Shown: piece after piece, positions 36,470 to 43,747 of the stretch
How positions within the stretch are numbered: position 1 is the first letter of the stretch
How the letters are laid out: each line of letters opens with the position of its first letter
Source: Oscillospiraceae bacterium
Lineage (GTDB): Bacteria; Bacillota; Clostridia; Oscillospirales; Oscillospiraceae
NCBI GenBank assembly: GCA_015067725.1
Contig: SVLX01000002.1
Coordinates: 1-64,000, forward strand
Length of the DNA: 64,000 nt
Reading direction: 5' to 3'
Translations under genes and position numbers: made by a program
The notes under the pieces: generated by a model
The model's database searches: none
What the model was told of the DNA's origin: nothing
The model's input: only the letters and a program-made list of their open reading frames with translations

Positions 36470-36907
36470 ATGAAACCAAAAAACCGCAAGATGCCCAAAA
36501 CCGGTAGGGGAGGGCAGGGGCAAACCATACCCAAAGCCATCGGGCTGGGTACAGCACTCAGTCTTCTTATTACGCTGGTGCTGATCGTGCTGGAGACAGT
36601 ATTTTTGGACAAGCAGGTCATTACCGCGGAACAAACGAAGACCGCATCAATAGTTGTATGGTTGGTAGCAACGACAGCGGGAGGATATCTGGGTGCAAAA
36701 TTAGCTGGGCAGCAGACCCTTCCGGTGTCCCTGGGAATCGGTGGCTGTTATGCGCTTGTGCTGATGCTTATAACCGGACTGCTCTATGGCGCAAAGTTTG
36801 ATGGCGTGCTTAGGGGCTGTATTTGGATTATTGCAGCTGCTGCCGGTGCCGGGGTACTGGCGTCAAAACCCGGCTCTGCCAGAGGGCGAAAACACCGTTT
36901 CCGTTAA
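36470..36907 (+). CDS. Small four-helix membrane protein, TIGR04086-like
   Basis: The 145-residue protein has a basic N-terminus (MKPKNRKMPKTGRGGQGQ) and four membrane spans at about residues 22-43, 59-78, 85-104 and 112-130, with a basic tail. This arrangement and the AGGYLGAKLAGQQTLPVSLGIGGCYALVLMLITGLLYGA block resemble the TIGR04086 family of uncharacterised Firmicute membrane proteins. I start at ATG 36470, nine bases after GGGGG; an upstream TTG directly abuts that site. Function unknown. Confidence 0.78.
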   Translation: MKPKNRKMPKTGRGGQGQTIPKAIGLGTALSLLITLVLIVLETVFLDKQVITAEQTKTASIVVWLVATTAGGYLGAKLAGQQTLPVSLGIGGCYALVLMLITGLLYGAKFDGVLRGCIWIIAAAAGAGVLASKPGSARGRKHRFR

Positions 36908-36958
36908 AATGTACAAAGACCGTTTTTGGCGGGGTCAGCAGACGTGCTGACAGGACTA

Positions 36959-37053
36959 TGCAAGAAATCTTGCAGAAACTATATCTTGCACAGCAAACCA
37001 CATAAAGGGACTATATCTTGCACTGAATACCGGATATGCACACAGTATGCAAG
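36959..37053. repeat. Cluster of TCTTGCA/TGCAAGA motifs
   Basis: TGCAAGA-AA-TCTTGCA forms a perfect inverted repeat (36959-36974). Two identical 14-mers ACTATATCTTGCAC follow at 36978-36991 and 37010-37023, and TATGCAAG lies at 37046-37053. The 354-base gap between genes that holds them has no coding frame I can support. Confidence 0.7.
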
Positions 37054-37066
37054 TTTGGTTTAGTTG

Positions 37067-37089
37067 GTTGACATAACTATGTTAACATA
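37067..37089. promoter_or_regulatory. Overlapping operator-like palindromes
   Basis: GTTGACATA and TATGTTAAC form an imperfect 20-bp inverted repeat, and TATGTTAACATA (37078-37089) is a perfect 12-bp palindrome sharing the middle half-site. They lie about 50 bp upstream of the next promoter, as a regulator site might. Confidence 0.5.
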
Positions 37090-37092
37090 AGA

Positions 37093-37120
37093 ATTGCGCA
37101 TAATATACAAAAAATTAAAT
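37093..37120. other. dif-like 28-bp element (candidate)
   Basis: The left 11 bases, ATTGCGCATAA, match the XerC arm of E. coli dif at 9 positions. The 6-base centre is TATACA. The right 11 bases, AAAAATTAAAT, match the XerD arm at 7. Total identity by eye is 20 of 28 from memory of the dif sequence. The right arm lacks the usual TTATG, so this is tentative. Confidence 0.3.
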
Positions 37121-37135
37121 TTCTTTGAATATCCC

Positions 37136-37164
37136 TTGCAATTTCTGGAAAAATGGGGTATAGT
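37136..37164 (+). promoter_or_regulatory. Promoter of the membrane protein/xerD pair
   Basis: -35 TTGCAA and -10 TATAGT are 17 bp apart. The -35 is part of another CTTGCA motif. The transcript would have an untranslated leader of about 90 nt. Confidence 0.68.
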
Positions 37165-37261
37165 ATGGACACAATTTGCACATTCTGCCTGTGATGGTTG
37201 CGCCTGTGCGGATGACATCAGCTATACCTCTTTGTCATTGGATTTACCTGGAGGGCTGATC

Positions 37262-37780
37262 ATGCACAGATTATTATGTCGATGTTTCCCCGCCTTTCAT
37301 TCGGATACCGGCGCCAGCCGAATTGTCTTTGGTACCGCACTTGGCATGTGTCTGGGTTGTATTCTGTTCTTTTGCATGCCACAACCTGAGATCGCCTGTT
37401 TTGCAACGCAACTGAGGAATCCCCCTAAAATGGGACAAAGTATTCTGGTGGCTGTACTCCCGGTGGTGCTCGCATCAGGGCTCATGTTTTTTGGGACAGT
37501 GAATCTGGCACAGATTGTGGTTCCGGCCTTCTCTGGCCTTCTAATGACTTTCTGTGCCATGGTCTTAGGCTGTGGGTATTCGTCGCTAACGGTTTATCTT
37601 TTGCTCCTGGGAAGATGCCTGTCTCTGTTGGTGCTGTTTTGGTTTCTCCTTGATGCGGAATCCGGGAACAGAAGAAATCTAATCTCCGATTCTGTTCTTG
37701 CGATTGCAATGACCGCACTGATAATTGCGTTCTTAAACTGGTTGACTGCCCCGGGAATTCGGGTTTTGTTAAATTCGTGA
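37262..37780 (+). CDS. Membrane protein upstream of xerD, possibly SpoIIM-like
   Basis: The 172-residue protein has about five hydrophobic spans (about 20-38, 62-80, 86-106, 112-130, 143-164) and a Cys-rich N-terminal part (LLCRCF, MCLGCILFFC). GGAGG lies seven bases before the chosen ATG; the frame is open for 168 bases upstream but that part includes the promoter. Its size, spans and place before xerD recall SpoIIM, which works in engulfment and sits near xerD in Bacillus. The sequence match by eye is weak, so this is only a candidate identity. Confidence 0.7.
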   Translation: MHRLLCRCFPAFHSDTGASRIVFGTALGMCLGCILFFCMPQPEIACFATQLRNPPKMGQSILVAVLPVVLASGLMFFGTVNLAQIVVPAFSGLLMTFCAMVLGCGYSSLTVYLLLLGRCLSLLVLFWFLLDAESGNRRNLISDSVLAIAMTALIIAFLNWLTAPGIRVLLNS

Positions 37781-37804
37781 TGATTTTACAAAGGATGCTG
37801 TTTT

Positions 37805-38686
37805 ATGCTGGATCTGATTTCTGCCTATGAGAATTATCTGATTAACGTCAAGCAGGCCTCTGCCAATACCACGGTGTCTTACCTCCGGGACATCCGGAAG
37901 TTTGATTCCTGGCTTCGGGATTTGCGGAAGACCAACTTGGCAGAGGCTTCACAACAGAATATCAGCGACTATGTCTGTCACCTACGGCAGATGGATTGCT
38001 CTGTGGCGACCATATCCCGGTCTGTGGCCAGTATGCGCAATTTCTATGGATACCTGGTCTCCTTTGGGTTGCTCAGTGAGAATCCGGTGCGGGATATCCA
38101 TGTGGAACAGCGAGAAAAGAAATTGCCTCAGATTCTTACCGGCAGGGAAGTGGAGCTCCTTCTCTCTCAGCCCTCCCGTACTGACACCAAGGGTCTGCGG
38201 GACAAGGCTATGCTGGAGGTCATGTATGCCACCGGCTTGCGCGTCAGTGAGCTTTTGGGATTGAATATCACCGATGTTAGCTTGGATGGTAGCTTTGTCA
38301 AGTGTTCCGGCAAGAAGGTGCGTATTGTGCCCATGTATGCCGGTGCGGTCAAGGCCTTGGCGTCCTATATCCGGACAGCCCGCCCACAGATGGTTCTCAA
38401 CCCCGACGAAGATGCTCTGTTTGTCAATGTCGGTGGCGAGCGGATGAGCCGCCAGGGATTCTGGAAGATCCTCAAGCGATATCAGCAGACGGCACAAATC
38501 GACAAGGAGATTACGCCACATACCCTCCGCCACAGCTTCGCCGTACATCTGCTGGAAAATGGCGCTGACCTGCACTCGATTCAAGAAATGCTTGGTCATA
38601 GCGATATTTCCTCTACTCAGCTCTACAGCCAGTTGGTCAAAAAAGAGCTGAAGAACGTATACAATAAGTGTCATCCCAAAGCATAA
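37805..38686 (+). CDS. xerD: Tyrosine recombinase XerD
   Basis: The 293-residue protein has the XerC/D layout. The N-terminal SAM-like domain (YENYLINVKQASANTTVSYLRDIRKFDSWL) is followed by the catalytic domain with the first Arg in YATGLRVSELLGL, Lys in SGKKVRIVPM, HTLRHSFAVHLLENGADLHSIQEMLGHSD and the nucleophile Tyr in STQLYSQL. With XerC it would resolve chromosome dimers at dif. It lies 24 bases behind the membrane-protein gene and ends in a strong terminator. Confidence 0.92.
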   Translation: MLDLISAYENYLINVKQASANTTVSYLRDIRKFDSWLRDLRKTNLAEASQQNISDYVCHLRQMDCSVATISRSVASMRNFYGYLVSFGLLSENPVRDIHVEQREKKLPQILTGREVELLLSQPSRTDTKGLRDKAMLEVMYATGLRVSELLGLNITDVSLDGSFVKCSGKKVRIVPMYAGAVKALASYIRTARPQMVLNPDEDALFVNVGGERMSRQGFWKILKRYQQTAQIDKEITPHTLRHSFAVHLLENGADLHSIQEMLGHSDISSTQLYSQLVKKELKNVYNKCHPKA

Positions 38687-38731
38687 GACCCGAAGCCGGT
38701 AAGTCAGCACCGGATTCGGGTCTCATTTTTT
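38686..38731 (+). terminator. xerD terminator
   Basis: AGACCCGAA and TTCGGGTCT extend through CCGGT/ACCGG into one long stem, followed by CATTTTTT. Confidence 0.92.
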
Positions 38732-38792
38732 GGGAGATTTGGTTCTGTTGGGCTGTCGCATAAAGTATGCGCACAGGTTAAAAGGGGAGCGG

Positions 38793-39764
38793 TCAAATTC
38801 CGGTCATGGCTCTCAGGACATCCACCTCGTTTTTCAGGATGCTCTTCTTCCGGCTCAGTCCTTCGTCAATGTCCACATCTGTCAGTTCACCATGAACGGT
38901 GCAGACAATTCGGCAAGTCTTTCCTGCAAGCAACAATTCCACTGCCCGATGCCCCATCTTGGTAGCGTTTACCCGGTCTCTTGCAGTGGGTGTACCCCCA
39001 CGCTGGATATGACCCAGTACGGTAACTCTGGGATCCAAGTCAATTTCCGCCTTGATTCTGGAGGCGATATCTGCGGCACTGCCTGCGCCCTCAGCAACCA
39101 CGATCATATAGTGGGTGAATCCATTGAATCGGGCCTGTCTGATTTTCTCTATCACATCACGTTGGAAATCAATTTGTTCTTCCGGTACAAGTACTGCTGT
39201 TGCACCGGCCGCCAAACCCACATACATAGCCAGATAGCCCGCATTTCTGCCCATGACCTCAACCACTGAGCAACGCTCATGGGACTGCATGGTATCCCGG
39301 AGTTTGTCAATGCACTCGATCGCAGTATTGGCGGCAGTGTCAAAGCCAATGCAGTAATTGGTGCAGGCGATGTCGTTGTCGATGGTGCCGGGTACACCAA
39401 CTACTGCAATCCCATATCTCGAAAGCGCCTGCGCACCCCGGAATGTACCGTCACCACCAATGGCAATGATGGCGTCCAAACCCAGAAATTTGCATGTGCT
39501 GACGGCTTTACGTTGACCCTCCTCGGTCATAAACTCCTGACTGCGGGCAGTATAAAGAATTGTGCCGCCCCGGTTAATGATATGCGCCACACTGTGTTCG
39601 TCCAGTTTGACCACATCGCCGGAAATCAGCCCATTCCAGCCCCGCCGGATACCAAAGCACTCGATCCCCCGATATCGGGCTGTCCGGACCACAGCCCGAA
39701 CACAGGCATTCATCCCCGGGGCATCGCCACCGCTGGTGAGAACGCCAATTCGCTTAATTGTCAT
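38793..39764 (-). CDS. pfkA: ATP-dependent 6-phosphofructokinase
   Basis: The enzyme phosphorylates fructose 6-phosphate in glycolysis. The 323-residue length is that of bacterial PfkA. Visible are VLTSGGDAPGMNACVRA (ATP), IAIGGDGTFRGA, the catalytic VGVPGTIDNDIACTNY, EVMGRNAGYLAM and LGHIQRGGTPTARDR. GGDGT with Gly in place of Asp after the second G supports ATP rather than pyrophosphate as donor. The start is the Met with AGGAGG upstream; 18 earlier codons are noncoding. It has its own promoter. Confidence 0.96.
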   Translation of the reverse strand: MTIKRIGVLTSGGDAPGMNACVRAVVRTARYRGIECFGIRRGWNGLISGDVVKLDEHSVAHIINRGGTILYTARSQEFMTEEGQRKAVSTCKFLGLDAIIAIGGDGTFRGAQALSRYGIAVVGVPGTIDNDIACTNYCIGFDTAANTAIECIDKLRDTMQSHERCSVVEVMGRNAGYLAMYVGLAAGATAVLVPEEQIDFQRDVIEKIRQARFNGFTHYMIVVAEGAGSAADIASRIKAEIDLDPRVTVLGHIQRGGTPTARDRVNATKMGHRAVELLLAGKTCRIVCTVHGELTDVDIDEGLSRKKSILKNEVDVLRAMTGI

Positions 39765-39816
39765 ACAAAAGACCTCCTGTTGCTGATCGTCCTTTCGGAG
39801 AAGTATTTCTGCCGAC

Positions 39817-39845
39817 ATTTTAGCGGAAAGTCATCAAAAAGTAAA
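39817..39845 (-). promoter_or_regulatory. Promoter of pfkA
   Basis: On the minus strand, -35 TTTACT and -10 TAAAAT are 17 bp apart, about 50 bp before the start codon. Confidence 0.6.
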
Positions 39846-39918
39846 GGTTTATTTTTTACAAGTTCACGCATTGATGAGCAAATCGAAAATTCTTAAGAAA
39901 ATTTTAGAATTTGTTGCA

Positions 39919-39947
39919 TTGCAATCGGCCGAAAGATATGGTATGAT
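39919..39947 (+). promoter_or_regulatory. Promoter of the DUF3298-type lipoprotein
   Basis: -35 TTGCAA and -10 TATGAT are separated by 17 bp, 28 bp before the start codon. Confidence 0.7.
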
Positions 39948-39975
39948 AGGCTTGAATAAATCTATGGAGTGTTCA

Positions 39976-41268
39976 ATGATGAAAAAGCTGATTCTTCTGG
40001 TCATCATATTTGTCCTCCTTATGGGTGCTTGCTCATCCCGCCCGGCATTTACCACCATTAACCTGAGTGATGTTGGCCCCAGAGCTCAGGGGGAGCTGTC
40101 GTCTTCCAGGGATGTAGTGGTAACTCCGGGTGTGCGTTCAAATGACAAAGCAACCCCTCCCATGCAGGAAGATGGTGTTCGGGTCTCTGCCATCACGACA
40201 GAGCAGACGCGGAATCAAGTGGACAAAAAGACCGATGTTCGGGTGTTTACCGCCCAATTACAGTCAACACAGGTGCAGATTTCCGGCCAGTCTGCAGTTG
40301 AACAACAGGTTAACAGTGCCCTCCAACAGGTTGCGCAGCAAAATTCTTCAGAAGCCGAGGCCGTTGAAGATGCCGCTGAAGTTGCTTTCTCCCAGTCTGA
40401 GGCAACGAAAGACAGCAAAGAGGAGATTGACTTCTATACCTTTAGCTATTCCACTACCCAGACCATCACCCGGTTGGACTCCGTGGTATTCTCCGTGGTT
40501 TCCTATTCCAGCGGTTATAGCGGAGAGGCTTATCCCACCAATTCGCAGTCTGCGACTAACTTTGATTTGACCACCGGTGAGCGGCTTGCGCTGGGAGATA
40601 TTCTTCACGATGATGCGCAGGAAACCGTTTATGAGATGATTGTGCGTTGGCTGGAATCCAAGACAGAAGTATATAATCTGTTCCCCATGAAAGACTGTCT
40701 TCCGGTGGTGGAAAGCAAGTTCAGTCCACAGAATATGGGCAATCAGTATGACGACTGGCATTTGACGGATGATGGGCTCACAGTATTCTTTAATCCCTAT
40801 GAGATTTCTCCGCATTCCTCGGGGATCATCAAAATCGAGCTGAGCTACAACAAACTTGCCGGGGCTTTGGATTCCCTGTATGTTCCGGTCTCGGTCGATG
40901 AGCGGCCTTTGGGTTCTTTTGCGGTTTATTATAATACCGACCCCGAAGTTAGGATTGGCAATCAGGAGACGGTACGCTTGGCTGCCGGGGCTGACCGGTT
41001 GATCGTCATGGGTGTCGAACCCATTTACGATATATCGCTGACCCGGGTATCCTGGATTGGGGAACAAAGCGTTGATATCGGCACGCTGTATTGTGCCAAT
41101 TATCTGACTGCGGAGAATATGCTGGTCATTGAGTTGGATGGAGCACATTCTTTGTCCACCCTTTGTCTGCGGCTCAATCCTGGAGATGGCGAAGAACGAA
41201 CGATTTATTTTGAGCCGGAGTTGAAGCCCGGTGCTTATACCTACACTTTTTCCGGAAGCGGGAATTGA
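39976..41268 (+). CDS. Lipoprotein with DUF4163/DUF3298 (RsiV-like) domains
   Basis: The 430-residue protein has a lipoprotein signal peptide (MMKKLILLVIIFVLLMGAC). A Ser/Gln-rich linker (about 30-150) precedes a domain that resembles DUF4163 followed by DUF3298: FYTFSYSTTQTITRLDSVVFSVVSYSSGYSGEAYP, FDLTTGERLALGDIL and LTDDGLTVFFNPYEISPHSSGIIKIELSY. In RsiV and PdaC these domains bind lysozyme or saccharide. A further beta domain ends the protein. The outer-surface position is supported by the lipobox; ligand unknown. GGAG lies six bases before the ATG, and a terminator follows. Confidence 0.83.
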   Translation: MMKKLILLVIIFVLLMGACSSRPAFTTINLSDVGPRAQGELSSSRDVVVTPGVRSNDKATPPMQEDGVRVSAITTEQTRNQVDKKTDVRVFTAQLQSTQVQISGQSAVEQQVNSALQQVAQQNSSEAEAVEDAAEVAFSQSEATKDSKEEIDFYTFSYSTTQTITRLDSVVFSVVSYSSGYSGEAYPTNSQSATNFDLTTGERLALGDILHDDAQETVYEMIVRWLESKTEVYNLFPMKDCLPVVESKFSPQNMGNQYDDWHLTDDGLTVFFNPYEISPHSSGIIKIELSYNKLAGALDSLYVPVSVDERPLGSFAVYYNTDPEVRIGNQETVRLAAGADRLIVMGVEPIYDISLTRVSWIGEQSVDIGTLYCANYLTAENMLVIELDGAHSLSTLCLRLNPGDGEERTIYFEPELKPGAYTYTFSGSGN

Positions 41269-41292
41269 CAAATCAGATTGCAAAGCGATAAT

Positions 41293-41325
41293 AGCCGGAG
41301 CCGATCGTTGCTCCGGCTTTTCTTT
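41293..41325 (+). terminator. Terminator of the DUF3298-type lipoprotein gene
   Basis: AGCCGGAGC pairs with GCTCCGGCT around an 8-nt loop and is followed by TTTCTTT. Confidence 0.9.
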
Positions 41326-41410
41326 GATGACAGACAGGACAGGGGAGGAGAACGATAGCCGGTTGCCTGAGGATTTACAACGAGAATGCTTTTGCGTGTA
41401 TCTGTATAAC

Positions 41411-41442
41411 GAACGCAACAAAATAAAAATTTTGTTGCGTTC
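41411..41442. promoter_or_regulatory. 32-bp perfect palindrome over a promoter
   Basis: The 14-base arm GAACGCAACAAAAT is exactly repeated in inverse orientation after AAAA. The right arm contains the -35 of the next promoter, so a protein bound here would block it. As RNA it would form a hairpin without a T-run. Confidence 0.75.
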
Positions 41443-41463
41443 AGAACAAGGATATGTTATAAT
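41435..41463 (+). promoter_or_regulatory. Promoter of the second tyrosine recombinase or a leader RNA
   Basis: -35 TTGCGT and consensus -10 TATAAT are 17 bp apart, about 390 bp before the next gene. Confidence 0.7.
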
Positions 41464-41469
41464 ACCGTC

Positions 41470-41853
41470 AGTATGGGGTTCTTGGGCTATTTTCTCAACG
41501 TTCAGAAACAGAATTATCCGAACGAACTCACAATATCTTTGCACTGAGCCTGCAGCGGTCTCTGCTTGCTGGCCCTAATGGTTCAAAACTGCCCGTTCCA
41601 GTTAAAGATTTCAAAAAGCAGATAATCCAAACGGCTGGGTCAGAATTCTACTTTACACTCCGGGATCGAGTCACTGCTGAACCGTCTGGCATTTTGTCAG
41701 AATCGTCCACTTGGCCTTTTTCTGCCTTCGCTCTGCCCGGTATTACTCTGTTTGTTTTTGGAACTGCTCACACTTGCAATTCGACTAAAAGCGATAAGCA
41801 GCGATCTCAGCTCGTTATCACTCACCACATGCGATTGATTTAGGAGGATTCTT
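41470..41853 (+). other. Long untranslated leader or unidentified RNA
   Basis: About 385 bases separate the promoter from the recombinase start. I see no supported coding frame in either direction and no known riboswitch or small-RNA signature (T-box, tmRNA, RNase P, SRP). Small hairpins such as AACTG-CAGTT and TCTG-CAGA occur. The segment ends in AGGAGG seven bases before the recombinase ATG. Confidence 0.5.
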
Positions 41854-42864
41854 ATGCGCACTTATTCTGACTGTCCGACCATACTTCGGGATTTTTTGGC
41901 ATATCACGAAAATATTAAAGGTCAATCTCCCCGCACCATAAGTGAATACCATTTGGATTTGCGGATGTTTCTGCGTTTTATGCTGCTGATGCGGCGCGAT
42001 ATGCCCATCAATGCTCGCCTTGATGAAATAGACATCAAATCCATAGATCTGGCTTTTATTGCCGGGATCACCGCATCGGACATTTTTGAATTCCTTTCCT
42101 ATCTCGCCAATGAGCGCACACAGGACCCCGACAATCCCGCCGCAGAGCATGGCATCTCCCCTTCCGCCCGAGCCAGAAAACTCTCCGCCATCAAATCGTT
42201 CTATAAATACCTCACAGTCCGAACCAAAAAGCTGGACGAAAACCCGGTGGCGGAGATGGAGTACCCCCGGCTTCGCTCCAGCCTTCCAAAATACCTGACC
42301 TACGAGCAATCTGCCGCGCTGTTGAAGGCAGTCTCCGGTCCAAATCAGCGCCGGGACTATGCCATTTTGATGCTGTTTCTTAACTGCGGCATTCGACGCA
42401 GTGAGCTGGTGGGACTGAACCTGACTGATGTTTACGAAGACCGCATCCGGGTTTTGGGTAAGGGCAATAAGGAGCGCTTTGTCTACTTTGGCACACCCTG
42501 CAGGAAGGCCATTGACGCCTATTTGGTGGAGCGAAAAGAAAAGGTATTGACCGATGACCGGGCGCTTTTTGGCTCACGAAACGGCAATCGGCTGACCGTA
42601 ACCGCCGTTCACCGGCTGGTTAAAAAGCATCTTTTGGCGGCCGGTCTGGATGCGACCCAGTACTCTGCTCATAAACTGCGCCACACCGCCGCAACCATGA
42701 TGCTCTCTGGTGGCGTAGACGTAAAGACAGTTCAGGAGGTACTCGGTCACGAAAACCTGAATACCACCCAGATTTATACCCATATTGAAAGTACAGAGCT
42801 GAAGCTGGCAGCAAGTGCGAATCCCATTTCCCGGTTGGATTTTGCAGAAGGGGAGGATTCATAA
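41854..42864 (+). CDS. Second tyrosine recombinase, XerC-like
   Basis: The 336-residue protein has a SAM-like N-terminal domain (LRDFLAYHENIKGQSPRTISEYHLDLRMFLRFML) with an extra insertion at about residues 48-90. The catalytic set is complete: Arg in NCGIRRSELVGLNL, Lys in GKGNKERFVYF, HKLRHTAATMMLSGGVDVKTVQEVLGHEN and Tyr in TTQIYTHI. It may be the XerC partner of the XerD 4 kb away, or a site-specific integrase/inversion enzyme. No phage genes adjoin. The start has AGGAGG seven bases upstream. The long leader and palindrome suggest control of its expression. Confidence 0.88.
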   Translation: MRTYSDCPTILRDFLAYHENIKGQSPRTISEYHLDLRMFLRFMLLMRRDMPINARLDEIDIKSIDLAFIAGITASDIFEFLSYLANERTQDPDNPAAEHGISPSARARKLSAIKSFYKYLTVRTKKLDENPVAEMEYPRLRSSLPKYLTYEQSAALLKAVSGPNQRRDYAILMLFLNCGIRRSELVGLNLTDVYEDRIRVLGKGNKERFVYFGTPCRKAIDAYLVERKEKVLTDDRALFGSRNGNRLTVTAVHRLVKKHLLAAGLDATQYSAHKLRHTAATMMLSGGVDVKTVQEVLGHENLNTTQIYTHIESTELKLAASANPISRLDFAEGEDS

Positions 42865-42880
42865 CCTCCCCCCTTTTTCT
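42850..42880 (+). terminator. Terminator of the second recombinase
   Basis: GGGGAGG pairs with CCTCCCC around an 8-nt loop that contains the TAA stop, followed by a T5 run. Confidence 0.85.
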
Positions 42881-42890
42881 GCGTTCAACA

Positions 42891-43733
42891 TCAGATGCCG
42901 GACTCGTACACGAAGCTGTAAGTTGCCATTTCCTCTGTTTCGTCGTTGTCCGGTTTGATGGTACCAACCGGAGCGGTATAGACCATGTATTCTTCTTCTC
43001 CGTCCAGCCCGAAAACCTGCGTACACAGGTCATGGGAGAATGCCGCAATTCCGCAAGTCCCCAAACCCAGCCCGGTACAGGCGAGATACAGATTCTGTCC
43101 CACATGACCGGTATCAATCAGTGCCGTCCGATGGGCATAAATCCCATAGCGCCATTCTGCCCGGTAGGCCACCATTGACCAGTAGAAGACAACGTTGGCT
43201 TTTGCTGCCCAGGCTTGACCACAGAGCGTGTCAGAGATGGTTTCATCCAGTTTCTCCCGTTCACCCAGGTATTCCAGTGTATGCGTCATTGGCAGATAGT
43301 GGTAAACCCCGGGGTTCAGTCCATCAACCCGACGAACCAGCAGGTACGTCTCAAATTCATGTCTTGCGCCACCGCAGGGCACCGTACGAAGGGTTGCATA
43401 TGCTTTGCCCCGCAGTTTTTTGACCCCCTGCGTTGACCAGAGCAGGAAAGACAACTGCAAAAGGCTCATATGCTCCTCCGTAAACAGTCGGGAGCTTTTC
43501 CGCAAAAAGAACAGCTTGCTCAGGTCCCAGTTTAGCGGCAGGGCCGAAAAATCTCTGGGAAGCGGAATCTGATGCTCCTCCCCGACGATGGGTGCTTTTA
43601 CCAGAGGCGGCTGAGGCTTCCTCAAATCCTGATCCGACTCAAAGTCCTCCATGTATTGATCCATCTCACCATAGCCCCGCATAAAGGCTCTTCCCTTAGC
43701 AATCAGCTCCTGTTGTACACGTTCATCCAACAT
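42891..43733 (-). CDS. SagB/ThcOx-family FMN oxidoreductase
   Basis: The 280-residue protein belongs to the nitroreductase-fold SagB/ThcOx group. It shows FLRKSSRLFTEEHMSLLQLSFLLWSTQG, the Arg/Ser-type TVPCGGARHEFETYLLV, and LIDTGHVGQNLYLACTGLGLGTCGIAAF. In toxin clusters such enzymes oxidise azolines to azoles with FMN. Here no YcaO cyclodehydratase or precursor peptide gene adjoins, so the stand-alone form may reduce other substrates. It lies just before (upstream side) radA on the same strand with a 14-base gap, so it is probably co-transcribed behind radA. Confidence 0.87.
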   Translation of the reverse strand: MLDERVQQELIAKGRAFMRGYGEMDQYMEDFESDQDLRKPQPPLVKAPIVGEEHQIPLPRDFSALPLNWDLSKLFFLRKSSRLFTEEHMSLLQLSFLLWSTQGVKKLRGKAYATLRTVPCGGARHEFETYLLVRRVDGLNPGVYHYLPMTHTLEYLGEREKLDETISDTLCGQAWAAKANVVFYWSMVAYRAEWRYGIYAHRTALIDTGHVGQNLYLACTGLGLGTCGIAAFSHDLCTQVFGLDGEEEYMVYTAPVGTIKPDNDETEEMATYSFVYESGI

Positions 43734-43747
43734 GATGTTTCTCCTTT

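Noticed and set aside
37094-37261. N-terminal extension of the membrane protein before xerD
   Set aside because: It would include the promoter at 37136-37164 and has no SD, whereas GGAGG precedes the Met at 37262.
41231-41578. A 115-codon plus-strand frame after the DUF3298-type lipoprotein
   Set aside because: It starts inside the lipoprotein gene, crosses its terminator, the 32-bp palindrome and a promoter, and has no start near the AGGGGAGGAG at about 41341.
37805-42864. Prophage or integrative element suggested by two tyrosine recombinases
   Set aside because: The genes between are pfkA and a lipoprotein; there are no phage, conjugation or replication genes, no tRNA attachment site and no change in codon use.
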